Part shown: one piece after another, positions 15,061 to 22,454 of the stretch | Numbering within the stretch: the stretch's first letter is position 1 | Layout of the letters: the number at the start of each line of letters is the position of its first letter | From: Catenulispora pinistramenti | GTDB taxonomy: Bacteria > Actinomycetota > Actinomycetes > Streptomycetales > Catenulisporaceae | DNA: 33,834 nt | Assembly (NCBI RefSeq): GCF_018274385.1 | Contig: NZ_JAAFYZ010000102.1 | Coordinates: 1 to 33,834 of the forward strand | Direction: 5' to 3' | Position numbers and translations under genes: made by a program | The notes under the pieces: generated by a model | What the model saw: the letters and a program-made list of their open reading frames with translations, nothing else | Told to the model about the DNA's origin: nothing | The model's database searches: none

Positions 15061-16395
15061 ATGACCGAGCAGAACCAGACCCCTGAGGCCGCCTCGCAGG
15101 AGGCTGCCACCGTCCAGGCCGCCACCGCCCAGGCCGCCACCTGCCCCTTCGACCACAAAGCCTTCGCGCGCCGCGCGATGCTCAAGGGCGCGGCGGCCGG
15201 TGTCGCGGGCGCCGCGGTCGTCGGGGCCACCGGCTTCGCCATGGACAAGGCCTCGGCCGACGCCGCCCCGGCCGCCGGCGCCGGCGCCACCGGCTCCGGC
15301 CGGGCCCTGCCGTTCCACGGCGCGCACCAGCAGGGCGTCACCACGCCGGCGCAGAAGCACCTCACGCTCGCCGTGTTCGACGTCATCGCCGCCGACAAGG
15401 CCGAGCTGACCGCCCTGTTCCAGACCCTCACCGAGCGGGCCCGGTTCCTGACCGCCGGCGGCACGCCGCCCGACCTCGGCGTCGGCGCTCCGCCTTCGGA
15501 CAGCGGCATCCTGGGTCCCACGGTCCCGGCCGACGGGCTGACCGTCACGCTCGGCGTCGGCGCCTCGCTCTTCGACGCGCGCTTCGGGCTGGCCGGCAAG
15601 AAGCCCGCGCGACTGACGCCGATGAAGACCTTCCCGAACGACAACCTGGACCCGGCCGAGTGCCACGGCGACCTGTCGCTGCAGATCTGCGCCGACAGCC
15701 AGGACACCGTGGTGCACGCCATCCGCGACATCGCCAAGCACACCCGCTCCGGCATGCAGCTGAAGTACCGCGTCGACGGCTGGGCCAACGATCCGCGGCC
15801 GACCGGGGCGCAGCGCAACCTGCTCGGCTTCCACGACGGCATCGCGAACCCGCAGACCGACCACGAGTTCGACTACCTGGTCTGGGTCCAGCCCGGCGGG
15901 CCGGAGCCGGCCTGGGCCGCCGGCGGCAGCTACCAGGTGGTGCGGCGGATCCGGATGCTGGTCGAGTTCTGGGACCGGGTGTCGCTGCTGGAGCAGGAGA
16001 AGATGATCGGCCGCCGCCGGGACACCGGGGCCCCGCTGGACGGCGCCGCGCAGGCCGACGTCCCGCAGTACGCGAAGGACCCCAAGGGCGCCAACATCCC
16101 GCTGGACGCGCACATCCGGCTGGCCAACCCGCGCACCCCGGAGACCGACCGGAACCGGATCCTGCGCCGCGGCTACAACTACGACCGCGGCTTCGACGCG
16201 GTCGGCGACCTCGACATGGGCCTGGCGTTCGTCGCCTACCAGCAGGACATCCAGCGCCAGTTCGAGTTCGTGCAGACCAAGCTGATCGACGAGCCGTTGG
16301 TGGACTACATCTCGCCGGTCGGCGGCGGCTACTTCTTCGTGCTGCCCGGGGTGAAGGACGCCGCCGACCACTTCGGCAGCGCACTGCTGGCCTGA
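15061..16395 (+). CDS. efeB: EfeB: Tat-exported DyP-type haem peroxidase of the Efe iron-uptake system
   Basis: A 444-residue protein with a twin-arginine signal: Arg37-Arg38 in FARRAMLKG followed by a hydrophobic stretch (44-60), after an unusually long, Gln/Ala-rich N-terminal region that contains a CPFDHK segment. The dye-decolourising peroxidase signature GxxDG is GFHDG at 256-260. The proximal haem His is His351 in DAHIRLANPRT, and the distal-site Arg lies in LRRGYNYD near residue 369. EfeB is thought to oxidise Fe(II) or extract iron from haem for EfeO/EfeU. It is the last gene of the iron-regulated unit. Its stop codon lies in an 18-bp tandem repeat. Confidence 0.95.
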   Translation: MTEQNQTPEAASQEAATVQAATAQAATCPFDHKAFARRAMLKGAAAGVAGAAVVGATGFAMDKASADAAPAAGAGATGSGRALPFHGAHQQGVTTPAQKHLTLAVFDVIAADKAELTALFQTLTERARFLTAGGTPPDLGVGAPPSDSGILGPTVPADGLTVTLGVGASLFDARFGLAGKKPARLTPMKTFPNDNLDPAECHGDLSLQICADSQDTVVHAIRDIAKHTRSGMQLKYRVDGWANDPRPTGAQRNLLGFHDGIANPQTDHEFDYLVWVQPGGPEPAWAAGGSYQVVRRIRMLVEFWDRVSLLEQEKMIGRRRDTGAPLDGAAQADVPQYAKDPKGANIPLDAHIRLANPRTPETDRNRILRRGYNYDRGFDAVGDLDMGLAFVAYQQDIQRQFEFVQTKLIDEPLVDYISPVGGGYFFVLPGVKDAADHFGSALLA

Positions 16396-16442
16396 ACCGC
16401 ATGTCCGGCCTGCACCGCGTATCCGGCCTGAACCGCATATTC
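16389..16442 (+). repeat. 18-bp direct tandem repeat, 3 units, spanning the efeB stop
   Basis: Units are GGCCTGAACCGCATGTCC (16389-16406), GGCCTGCACCGCGTATCC (16407-16424) and GGCCTGAACCGCATATTC (16425-16442). The efeB TGA (16393-16395) is inside unit 1. The array fills most of the 84-nt gap before the next gene. Confidence 0.9.
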
Positions 16443-16479
16443 GGTGGCACCCCCCTGCCGGTGTGCCTAGCCTGAGGGC

Positions 16480-17715
16480 GTGCCCATCGAGATCAAGATC
16501 GTCACCGAGGCCGATTACGACGCCTTCAGTGACGTGACCGACGTCGGCTTGCTCAGACTCCAGGAGCGCGGCCGGGGCCCGTTCCGCCGCACCGTGTTCG
16601 CCGACGACATCGCCGCCGGCCGGGCGATCGGCGCCTATGACGGCGGTCGCGTGGTCGGCACCTTCGGGAACTACGCCAACACCGTGACGGTCCCCGGCGG
16701 CGCCGCGGTGCCGGTGAGCGCGGTGACCGCGGTGACGGTCGCGCAGACCCACCGCCGACGCGGCATCCTGTCCTCGATGACGGCCGAGGCGTTCCGGCAG
16801 TCGGCCGACGCCGGGGTGCCGCTGTCGATGCTGATCCCGGCCGAGTGGCCGATCTACGGCCGCTTCGGCTACGGCCACGCCACCGACGAGACCCGCTACA
16901 CCTTCGACACCAAGCGCTGTGCCACGGTGCGGCCGCTGCCGGGCACCGTGGACTTCGCCTCGGCCCCGGAATGGGTCGAGGCGGGACGGGCCGTCTACGA
17001 ACGCCTCCGCGTCGCCACCCCCGGCGCCATCGAGCGGCGCAACGCGTGGTGGGAACGCGAATCCGGCCTGCTGACCCACGACGGCAGGCCGCTGGACAAG
17101 GAATCGCTGTTCGTGGTCTACCGCGACGAGGCCGGGACCCCGCGCGGCGTCGCGAACTACCAGCCACGGGAAGGCAGCTGGGAGGGCTTCGTCCCGGACA
17201 ACGGCGCCGAGGCCTACATGATCGCCGAGGACTACGTGGCCCGCGTCCGGCTGCTCCAGTTCCTGTGGGAACAGGACTGGTTCTCCTCGTTCTCGGTCGC
17301 GAAGTTCCCGGCCGACGACACCTGGCGGCACCTCATGGCCGACCCGCGCGTGGCCCGTCAGAAGCAGCGCTATGACGTGCTCTGGGTCCGCGTGCTCGAC
17401 GTCGTGGCCGCGTTGGGGGCGCGCACTTACGAAGGCGAGGGCCGGCTGGTCCTGGCCGTCACCGACCCGGACGGCTACGCCGAAGGCGTGTACGCCCTCG
17501 AAGGCGGCCCGGCCGGCGCCACGGTGAAGCGCAGCACTGAGACCCCCGACCTGACGCTGCCGGTGCAGACCCTCGGCGCGCTCTACCTCGGCCAGCACGC
17601 GGCCAGCGCGCTGGCCCGGGTCGGGGAGGTCGCCGAGGAGAAGCCCGGGGCACTGGCGCTCGCCGACCGGATGTTCAAGACGGCGGTCCCGCCCTACTGC
17701 GTCACCTGGTTCTGA
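16480..17715 (+). CDS. Eis-like GNAT N-acetyltransferase
   Basis: A 411-residue protein with a GTG start, the length and layout of the Eis (enhanced intracellular survival) family. An N-terminal GNAT domain has the acetyl-CoA motif VTVAQTHRRRGIL (about residues 86-98), followed by a second GNAT-like domain and a sterol-carrier-like C-terminal domain. The protein ends in VTWF; in Eis proteins the C-terminal carboxylate acts in catalysis and the terminal Phe is conserved. Mycobacterial Eis acetylates several amines of aminoglycosides and peptide lysines; the natural substrate here is unknown. It is separated from efeB by an 18-bp repeat array and converges on a second acetyltransferase gene 21 nt away. 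Confidence 0.88.
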   Translation: MPIEIKIVTEADYDAFSDVTDVGLLRLQERGRGPFRRTVFADDIAAGRAIGAYDGGRVVGTFGNYANTVTVPGGAAVPVSAVTAVTVAQTHRRRGILSSMTAEAFRQSADAGVPLSMLIPAEWPIYGRFGYGHATDETRYTFDTKRCATVRPLPGTVDFASAPEWVEAGRAVYERLRVATPGAIERRNAWWERESGLLTHDGRPLDKESLFVVYRDEAGTPRGVANYQPREGSWEGFVPDNGAEAYMIAEDYVARVRLLQFLWEQDWFSSFSVAKFPADDTWRHLMADPRVARQKQRYDVLWVRVLDVVAALGARTYEGEGRLVLAVTDPDGYAEGVYALEGGPAGATVKRSTETPDLTLPVQTLGALYLGQHAASALARVGEVAEEKPGALALADRMFKTAVPPYCVTWF

Positions 17716-17736
17716 GCGCCAGCCGTGCCAGTAGTA

Positions 17737-18189
17737 CTAGTCCGTCGGTCCCGGCCGCGTCGCCCGCTCGTCGATCTCCATCCAGGACTGCGGCCGCGCC
17801 ACCGGGACGAACCCGGCCTTGGCATACGTCGTGTGCTTGTCCTTGGTGGCCAGCAGGAACCGGTTGATCCCGATCGCCTTCAGGTCGGCCACGATCTCCC
17901 GGGACAGCCACGGGCCGATGCCCTTGCCGCGATAGGCCGCGTCGACGTAGACGTCGCAGAAGTAGGCGAAGGTGGCGTGGTCGGAGATCACCCGGGTGAG
18001 GCCGATCATGGTGTCGCGGTCGGCGTAGACGCCGTAGACGTGCGATCCGGCGAGCGAGCGTTCGACGGCGTCCTGCGGGCGCCCCACGCCCCACCAGGAC
18101 TCCTCTGCGATCCACCGGTACACCTTGCCGGCGTCGACCAGAGCCGGGTCGTCGCTGATGAACAATCCGTCCTCGCGCGTCACTTCCAT
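17737..18189 (-). CDS. Small GNAT family N-acetyltransferase
   Basis: A 150-residue single-domain acetyltransferase. Motif A is YVDAAYRGKGIGPWL (about 87-101), the acetyl-CoA pyrophosphate loop of the form RGxGIG. The C-terminal segment KHTTYAKAGFVPV is typical of motif B. The N-terminal VYRWIAEESWWGVGRPQD block is common in a widespread subfamily of unknown substrate. It is encoded downstream of sepH on the same strand but separated from it by a strong terminator, so it probably has its own promoter; no clear ribosome-binding site is seen before the ATG at 18189. Confidence 0.88.
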   Translation of the reverse strand: MEVTREDGLFISDDPALVDAGKVYRWIAEESWWGVGRPQDAVERSLAGSHVYGVYADRDTMIGLTRVISDHATFAYFCDVYVDAAYRGKGIGPWLSREIVADLKAIGINRFLLATKDKHTTYAKAGFVPVARPQSWMEIDERATRPGPTD

Positions 18190-18242
18190 GACCAGAAGTC
18201 GATCACATTGTGGGCGGCCGGGCTATCGCCAATAGCGGAAAA

Positions 18243-18283
18243 GTGGCTTGGTCTCAATGTCCGAGACATTGCGACCAAGCCAC
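18243..18283 (-). terminator. Rho-independent terminator of sepH
   Basis: GTGGCTTGGTC (18243-18253) pairs with GACCAAGCCAC (18273-18283). Inside it CAATGTC (18255-18261) pairs with GACATTG (18265-18271) around a CGA loop, giving an 18-pair stem with one mismatch. On the minus strand the stem is followed by TTTT. It begins 50 nt after the sepH stop, so it is an intrinsic terminator with a U-tract, unusually canonical for this GC-rich DNA. Confidence 0.88.
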
Positions 18284-18332
18284 CGTCGTTTCCGCAGAGC
18301 CGCCGCGTGACCAGCGCCGTGGCGGAAAAGCG

Positions 18333-19520
18333 TCAGTCGCGGCCTTTCTGCTTGCCGCGCCGCGAGCCGAAGACGATCTCGTCCCACGAGGGCACCGTGG
18401 CCCGCCGCCCCGGCCGCACGCCGTCGGCCTCGGCCTGCCGGTCGGTGGTGCCGACCATCCGCTCCCGGTGCGGGACGGTGGTCCGCGGGCCGAAGATCGC
18501 GTCGTCGAAGGCCGAACCGGCCGACTGCCCGGCCACCGCGGCGATCGGCGCCGGGGAGCGGGTGTCGGCGGCGTCCAGGAAGTCGAAGTCCTCCTCGGGG
18601 CTGGCCGCCGGGCTCGGGACGCCGGCGGAGCCGTTGACCGCGGCGGCGGCCGAAGCCGAGGCCGCCGCGGACGCCGAAGCCGGCATCGAGGACGGGTGCC
18701 GTTCCACGGACGCGGTCCGCTCGGCGGCCGTGCGCTCGCGCTCGCGGTCCCGTTCGCGCTCCCGCTCCAGCGCGCCGCCGGAGCCGTTCGCGGAGGTCTC
18801 AGCGGGACGCCGACGGGCCTCCAGGTGCACCAGCGAGCCGCCGGCCGAGGAGCCGTTGGTGCTCGGCGCCGGGCCCGGCAGCACGGTCCCGCCGGAGAGC
18901 ACGGAGGCCGCGGCGAAGGGGAACATCGGCTCGGCGGCCGCGATCGAGGACGCGTCCGAGGACAGCAGGCGGGCCTCGTCGTCCTCGGGCGTGACCAGCC
19001 GGCGCGGCGGGTCGAAGGCCCACAGCGCCTCGTACGTCTCCCCGGAGATCCGGTAGATGGCCTGCACGGTCCAGGTGCCGTCCTCGCGCCGCCAGGAGTC
19101 CCAGCGCACCGCGGCCGGGTCCTCGGCGCCGCGCTTGGCCAGCCGCTCGCCGACGATCTCGCCGAGTTTCTGCCCGTGGTTCTCGCCCTGCCGGCGCACC
19201 TGCGTGTTCTGAGCCTTTTCCGCCATGAAAGCGCGCTCGGCGAGGATCGGTCCCTCGAACCGGCGGATGCGTTCCACGGAGATGCCGCAGGCGTCGGCGA
19301 CCTCCTGCGCGGTCGCGCCCGCGCGGATGCGGGACTGGATGTCGCGCGGGCGGAGCTGACCCTCTGCCTCTATCTCGATCTGGCCCAGCCGGGCCCGATC
19401 GCCGCGGACGGCCGCCCGAAGACGCTCGTCGATGGTCAGATGGAATTCCTGGCCGTCGTTCGAGCGCAGCACAAGTCGCTGACCGTCGCTGGTGACGGCC
19501 ATGACGCGGAGCTCAGTCAC
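18333..19520 (-). CDS. sepH: SepH, FtsZ-associated cell-division protein (DUF3071)
   Basis: A 395-residue protein from a GTG at 19520, with GGGAGG about 7 nt upstream. The N-terminal DUF3071 region (MTELRVMAVTSDGQRLVLRS) holds a helix-turn-helix-like segment, GATAQEVADACGISVERIRR. A long low-complexity region rich in Ala, Ser, Arg and Glu then leads to the conserved C-terminal motif RRATVPSWDEIVFG and a basic end. SepH is known from Streptomyces to bind FtsZ directly, promote its assembly and support sporulation septation. An Arg-Glu repeat (REREREREREL-like, around residue 260) in the linker is a local curiosity. It is divergent from the TRIC-channel gene. Confidence 0.93.
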   Translation of the reverse strand: MTELRVMAVTSDGQRLVLRSNDGQEFHLTIDERLRAAVRGDRARLGQIEIEAEGQLRPRDIQSRIRAGATAQEVADACGISVERIRRFEGPILAERAFMAEKAQNTQVRRQGENHGQKLGEIVGERLAKRGAEDPAAVRWDSWRREDGTWTVQAIYRISGETYEALWAFDPPRRLVTPEDDEARLLSSDASSIAAAEPMFPFAAASVLSGGTVLPGPAPSTNGSSAGGSLVHLEARRRPAETSANGSGGALERERERDRERERTAAERTASVERHPSSMPASASAAASASAAAAVNGSAGVPSPAASPEEDFDFLDAADTRSPAPIAAVAGQSAGSAFDDAIFGPRTTVPHRERMVGTTDRQAEADGVRPGRRATVPSWDEIVFGSRRGKQKGRD

Positions 19521-19722
19521 GAGCGGACCTCCCTTCGACGAGTGCTGCCAGCTAGACCGTACTGCATCGACACGCCGATCGGGTACGGGAAACGGATGAG
19601 GTCGCCCGGACAGCAAGGGTTGTCGGTCATTTGTCGTACGCCGTCCAGTTGTGGGATGTCAGTTCAGTGATCCCCCCGCGGATCACCCCTCCCGCCTTGA
19701 ACCGGGTACATTCCCAGACATC

Positions 19723-20403
19723 ATGGTCGCCAATCCTCATCTTCCGGTTCTTCTCGACCTCCTCGGCGTCTTCGCCGCCGCGGTCGCCGGGGCTTTCGCG
19801 GGTCTGCGTAAGGGCCTGGATCTGGTCGGCATCCTGGTCATCGCGGTCGCCTCATCACTCGGAGGAGGGATGATCCGGGACGCCCTGATCGGTGCCACCC
19901 CGGTCGCGGCGATCTCGGACTGGCGCTATTTCGCGGTCGCGCTCGGCGCGACCGCGGCGGTGCTGTCGGTGACCAGCCGCCGAATGAGTGATTCCAAGCT
20001 GAAATCAGCCATCGAGGAAGTGCGCGGGCGGGCGGTCCGGCTCGACCGGATCGCCCTTGTCGCCGATGCGTTGACCCTCGGCTTGTTCGCGGTTTCCGGC
20101 ACTCTCAAAGCATTGAATTACCATCTGCCGGTCTTCCAGGCCGCGCTGCTCGGCACGGTCACCGCGACCGGCGGCGGGGTGGTGCGCGACGTGCTGGTGA
20201 ACGAGGTGCCGATGGTGCTCCAGCGGGAGCTGTACGCGGTCCCGGCCTTCGTCGGCGGACTGCTGTTCGCCTTGCTGGAGCGGCACGGCTTCGTGGTGCA
20301 GGGCTACCTCGCCGCGGCCGGCTCGGTGGTGATCACCGCGGCCATCCGCCTGGTCGCGGTGTGGCGGGACTGGCACGCGCCTCGCCCCGGCGCTGTCGCA
20401 TAG
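19723..20403 (+). CDS. TRIC-type trimeric cation channel family protein (UPF0126)
   Basis: A 226-residue membrane protein with about seven hydrophobic segments and the two-fold internal repeat of the prokaryotic TRIC family (PF03458). The paired GGG-x-x-R-D motifs are GGGMIRDALIG in the first half and GGGVVRDVLVNEVP in the second. Family members form homotrimeric K+/cation channels. The ATG at 19723 is chosen: a TACATT at 19707-19712 ends 10 nt before it and no Shine-Dalgarno is visible, so the message may be leaderless. Its stop codon lies in the loop edge of a terminator hairpin. Confidence 0.9.
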   Translation: MVANPHLPVLLDLLGVFAAAVAGAFAGLRKGLDLVGILVIAVASSLGGGMIRDALIGATPVAAISDWRYFAVALGATAAVLSVTSRRMSDSKLKSAIEEVRGRAVRLDRIALVADALTLGLFAVSGTLKALNYHLPVFQAALLGTVTATGGGVVRDVLVNEVPMVLQRELYAVPAFVGGLLFALLERHGFVVQGYLAAAGSVVITAAIRLVAVWRDWHAPRPGAVA

Positions 20404-20415
20404 CGCCGGGGCGAG
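20381..20415 (+). terminator. Terminator hairpin overlapping the TRIC-gene stop
   Basis: CTCGCCCCGGCGCT (20381-20394) pairs perfectly with AGCGCCGGGGCGAG (20402-20415) around a 7-nt loop. The left arm encodes the last residues of the TRIC protein, and the TAG stop (20401-20403) spans the loop and the right arm. It can act for both the TRIC transcript and the converging minus-strand gene that ends at 20495. Confidence 0.8.
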
Positions 20416-20494
20416 CCTGATACACCGTTCCTACGTGGTTCTTCTCACAGGGTGAATCTCAATACCCGCCCCATCCGATCGGGTGATAAGCGGA

Positions 20495-21580
20495 TCAGTT
20501 CACGACGTGCGTGGTCCAGTTCGCCGGGTCCGTGCCCAGCGAGGTGATCCGGTCCAGCAGACCCTGGGCGCCGCCGACGGAGGCCAGCGGGTCCTGTCCG
20601 TTCTTGCCGGGGACGTCTCCAACGCAGATGTGCAGTCCGCCGGAGTCCTTGCAGACCGGCTCGCCGGTCGGCGCCGGCCCGGGGGAACCCTTGCCGATGA
20701 GCGCGGACACCTTGGGGTCGACCGGATGCTGCTGGGTCCGCGGGTCCTGCCAGCCGGTCGGGACGGCCGAGATGTCGAAGTTCCCGCCGGCGGCGGTGTA
20801 GCTGAGCCCGACCCGGAATCCGCCCTGGCCGACCACGGCCGGGTCGTCCAGCGAGGCCTCCCCGAGCACCGCGTCCTTCGGCATGCCCTCCACGTGGATC
20901 GGCAGGGCGACGGCGGAGCCCTCGGCCGCGACCTGGCCGGCGACCTTGATCAGCAGGCTTTGGAGCTCGGCGCCGTGGATCTGGTAGTCGCCGCCGAGGC
21001 CGTACCAGGACCCGGACGCGGTCTGCCACATCAGCGACAGATCGGCGGGGATGCTCGGGGCGTCGCCGGGGTTCGACACCAGGTAGGCCTTCGGGCTTCC
21101 CGGAACGGTCACCTCCGTCTTCGTGTAGTAGGACGGCAACTGCGGCTCGGTCGGTGAGGACGTCAGCGCCAGCGTCGGCGGCGTCACCGGCCCGGAGGGC
21201 GAGGACGCGGACTGCGCGGTGCGTGCGGTGACGCTGTTCCCGTAGTCCGGGCCGGTGAGGTAGCTCGCGGTCTGGAACCCGGCGGGCAGCCAGGTGAACC
21301 GGCCGACCGCGGTCAGCGGGTCGGTGCCGGTGAACTGGTGCCCGGAGGCCGCGTTCAGGCCCCCGGCGGGCTTGGTCGGCGAGGTGCCGCCGAGCCCGTT
21401 CACCACCAGCGCGCAGGCCGCGACCACGGCCACGCCGCCGCCGATCGGCGCCAGCCGCGCGGTCAGCACCCGGCGCCGGCCGTCGGCCCGGGCCTTGCCG
21501 ATGTCCACGGTGCTGACCGGGGCGTCGGCGTACTCGGCTGTGGCCAGGTCGTCCAGTGAGTTCTGCAGATCGAAGGTCAT
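20495..21580 (-). CDS. One-pass membrane protein, putative regulator of the adjacent SigE-family sigma factor
   Basis: A 361-residue protein from the ATG at 21580, with GGAGGGG just upstream. About 44 cytosolic residues with a basic RADGRRR stretch precede a single membrane helix (about 45-63). A ~295-residue extracytoplasmic domain rich in Thr/Ser/Pro/Gly follows, with two close cysteines near the C-terminus (VCKDSGGLHICVG) that could form a disulfide. Its ATG overlaps the stop of the upstream sigma gene by one base (TGATG), so the two are translationally coupled. The layout is that of an anti-sigma or sigma-regulatory protein, but no zinc-binding HxxxCxxC motif is present; the function is inferred from context only. 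Confidence 0.75.
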   Translation of the reverse strand: MTFDLQNSLDDLATAEYADAPVSTVDIGKARADGRRRVLTARLAPIGGGVAVVAACALVVNGLGGTSPTKPAGGLNAASGHQFTGTDPLTAVGRFTWLPAGFQTASYLTGPDYGNSVTARTAQSASSPSGPVTPPTLALTSSPTEPQLPSYYTKTEVTVPGSPKAYLVSNPGDAPSIPADLSLMWQTASGSWYGLGGDYQIHGAELQSLLIKVAGQVAAEGSAVALPIHVEGMPKDAVLGEASLDDPAVVGQGGFRVGLSYTAAGGNFDISAVPTGWQDPRTQQHPVDPKVSALIGKGSPGPAPTGEPVCKDSGGLHICVGDVPGKNGQDPLASVGGAQGLLDRITSLGTDPANWTTHVVN

Positions 21581-22116
21581 CAGGTCCCCTCCATAACAGG
21601 AGTCGGATTCGGATCGAGGATGCCCCGGAGCGTGGCCAGACCCCGCGCTGTCTGGCTCTTCACGTTGCCGGTCGAGCAGCCCATGGCCTGTGCGGTCTGC
21701 TCGACCGACAGGTCGCAGTAGTAGCGCAGCACGACCGCCGCCCGCTGCCGCGGTGGGATCCGGAACAGGGCCTTCTTCAGGTCCAGCCCCAGTTCCAGGT
21801 CGCTGAGGACGGCCGGAGTCGGCTCCGGATCGGCCGCGGACCCGCCGCCGCCGAACCGGTGCAGGACCGTCCACTTCGCCCACCCGTTGCGTTGCTCGGC
21901 CAGGTAGGTGTTGATCAGCGTGCGGCGGGCGTAGCCGTCGACGTTGTCGGCCCGGCCGGCCCGGTGCCAGTGCGCGTAGAGCTTGGTGATCGCGCTCTGT
22001 ACCAGGTCGTCGGCCCGATGCCAGTCCCCGCACAGCAGGTACGCGACCCGCCGCAGCCAGGCTTGGCGTGCGCTGACGTACTCGGTGAACTCGGCGTCGC
22101 GGTCAGGCTTCGCCAT
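21580..22116 (-). CDS. SigE-family (ECF-type) RNA polymerase sigma factor
   Basis: A 178-residue sigma-70 family protein with only regions 2 and 4, the length of the actinobacterial SigE family. Region 2 is FTEYVSARQAWLRRVAYLL through ADDLVQSAITKLYAHW (about 10-50). Region 4 is IPPRQRAAVVLRYYCDLSVEQTAQAMG with the helix-turn-helix ending SQTARGLATLR. The ATG at 22116 has GAGGGGG upstream. The preceding open frame on this strand is intergenic sequence. It is expected to direct transcription of a small stress or envelope regulon, perhaps including itself. It is coupled to the downstream membrane protein. Confidence 0.9.
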   Translation of the reverse strand: MAKPDRDAEFTEYVSARQAWLRRVAYLLCGDWHRADDLVQSAITKLYAHWHRAGRADNVDGYARRTLINTYLAEQRNGWAKWTVLHRFGGGGSAADPEPTPAVLSDLELGLDLKKALFRIPPRQRAAVVLRYYCDLSVEQTAQAMGCSTGNVKSQTARGLATLRGILDPNPTPVMEGT

Positions 22117-22454
22117 AGGCACCCCCTCGGTTTCGGTGTCCGGACAATCACCTGATGCGGTCGGGGGCGCGGGAGGTTGCACGGGCCGGGACGGTCCTGA
22201 ATCCGACCGATCCGGTCGAGGGGGAATCTCGCACGATCCGGACCGTGACCTCGGCCCGGGGCGTGCGGTAGTACTAGTGGGGAAGCGGTGGCCACGGACC
22301 CCCGGCCGCCGCGGGCGGCCCACTGGTGTGCAGGGTGATCAGTGGGCTGCCCGGTTCCCCGGTTAGCGCATTCGGGGTAGCCGCGCCGGGCCGTCAGTCA
22401 GCCGGGGAGTCGGCTGGGCTGTCGGCCGACCGGCTCAGCCGATCGCCGTCGAGC
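22117..22454. other. 338-bp intergenic region upstream of the sigma gene with several inverted repeats
   Basis: No gene is seen. An imperfect 77-bp dyad spans 22182-22258: CGGGCC/GGCCCG outside, ACGGTCC (22191-22197) with GGACCGT (22240-22246) inside, and GACC/GGTC at the centre. GGCCGCC-GCG-GGCGGCC (22304-22320), CCCACTG/CAGTGGG (22319-22346) and CAGCCG/CGGCTG (22399-22416) follow towards the LCIB-like gene and may terminate it. The sigma-gene promoter should lie here, but I cannot assign it. Confidence 0.6.

Noticed and set aside
12838..17598. Very long open frame on the minus strand opposite the efe genes and the Eis-like gene
   Set aside because: It is antisense to well-supported genes, has Arg/Gly/His-rich composition, no domain, and runs through the intergenic gaps. 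Long antisense frames are expected in DNA with almost all G/C third positions.
22268..22278. GTAGTACTAGT, also at 17731-17741
   Set aside because: An AT-rich 11-mer occurring twice in different contexts (a gene end and an upstream region). With two copies and no shared flanking sequence it may be coincidence.
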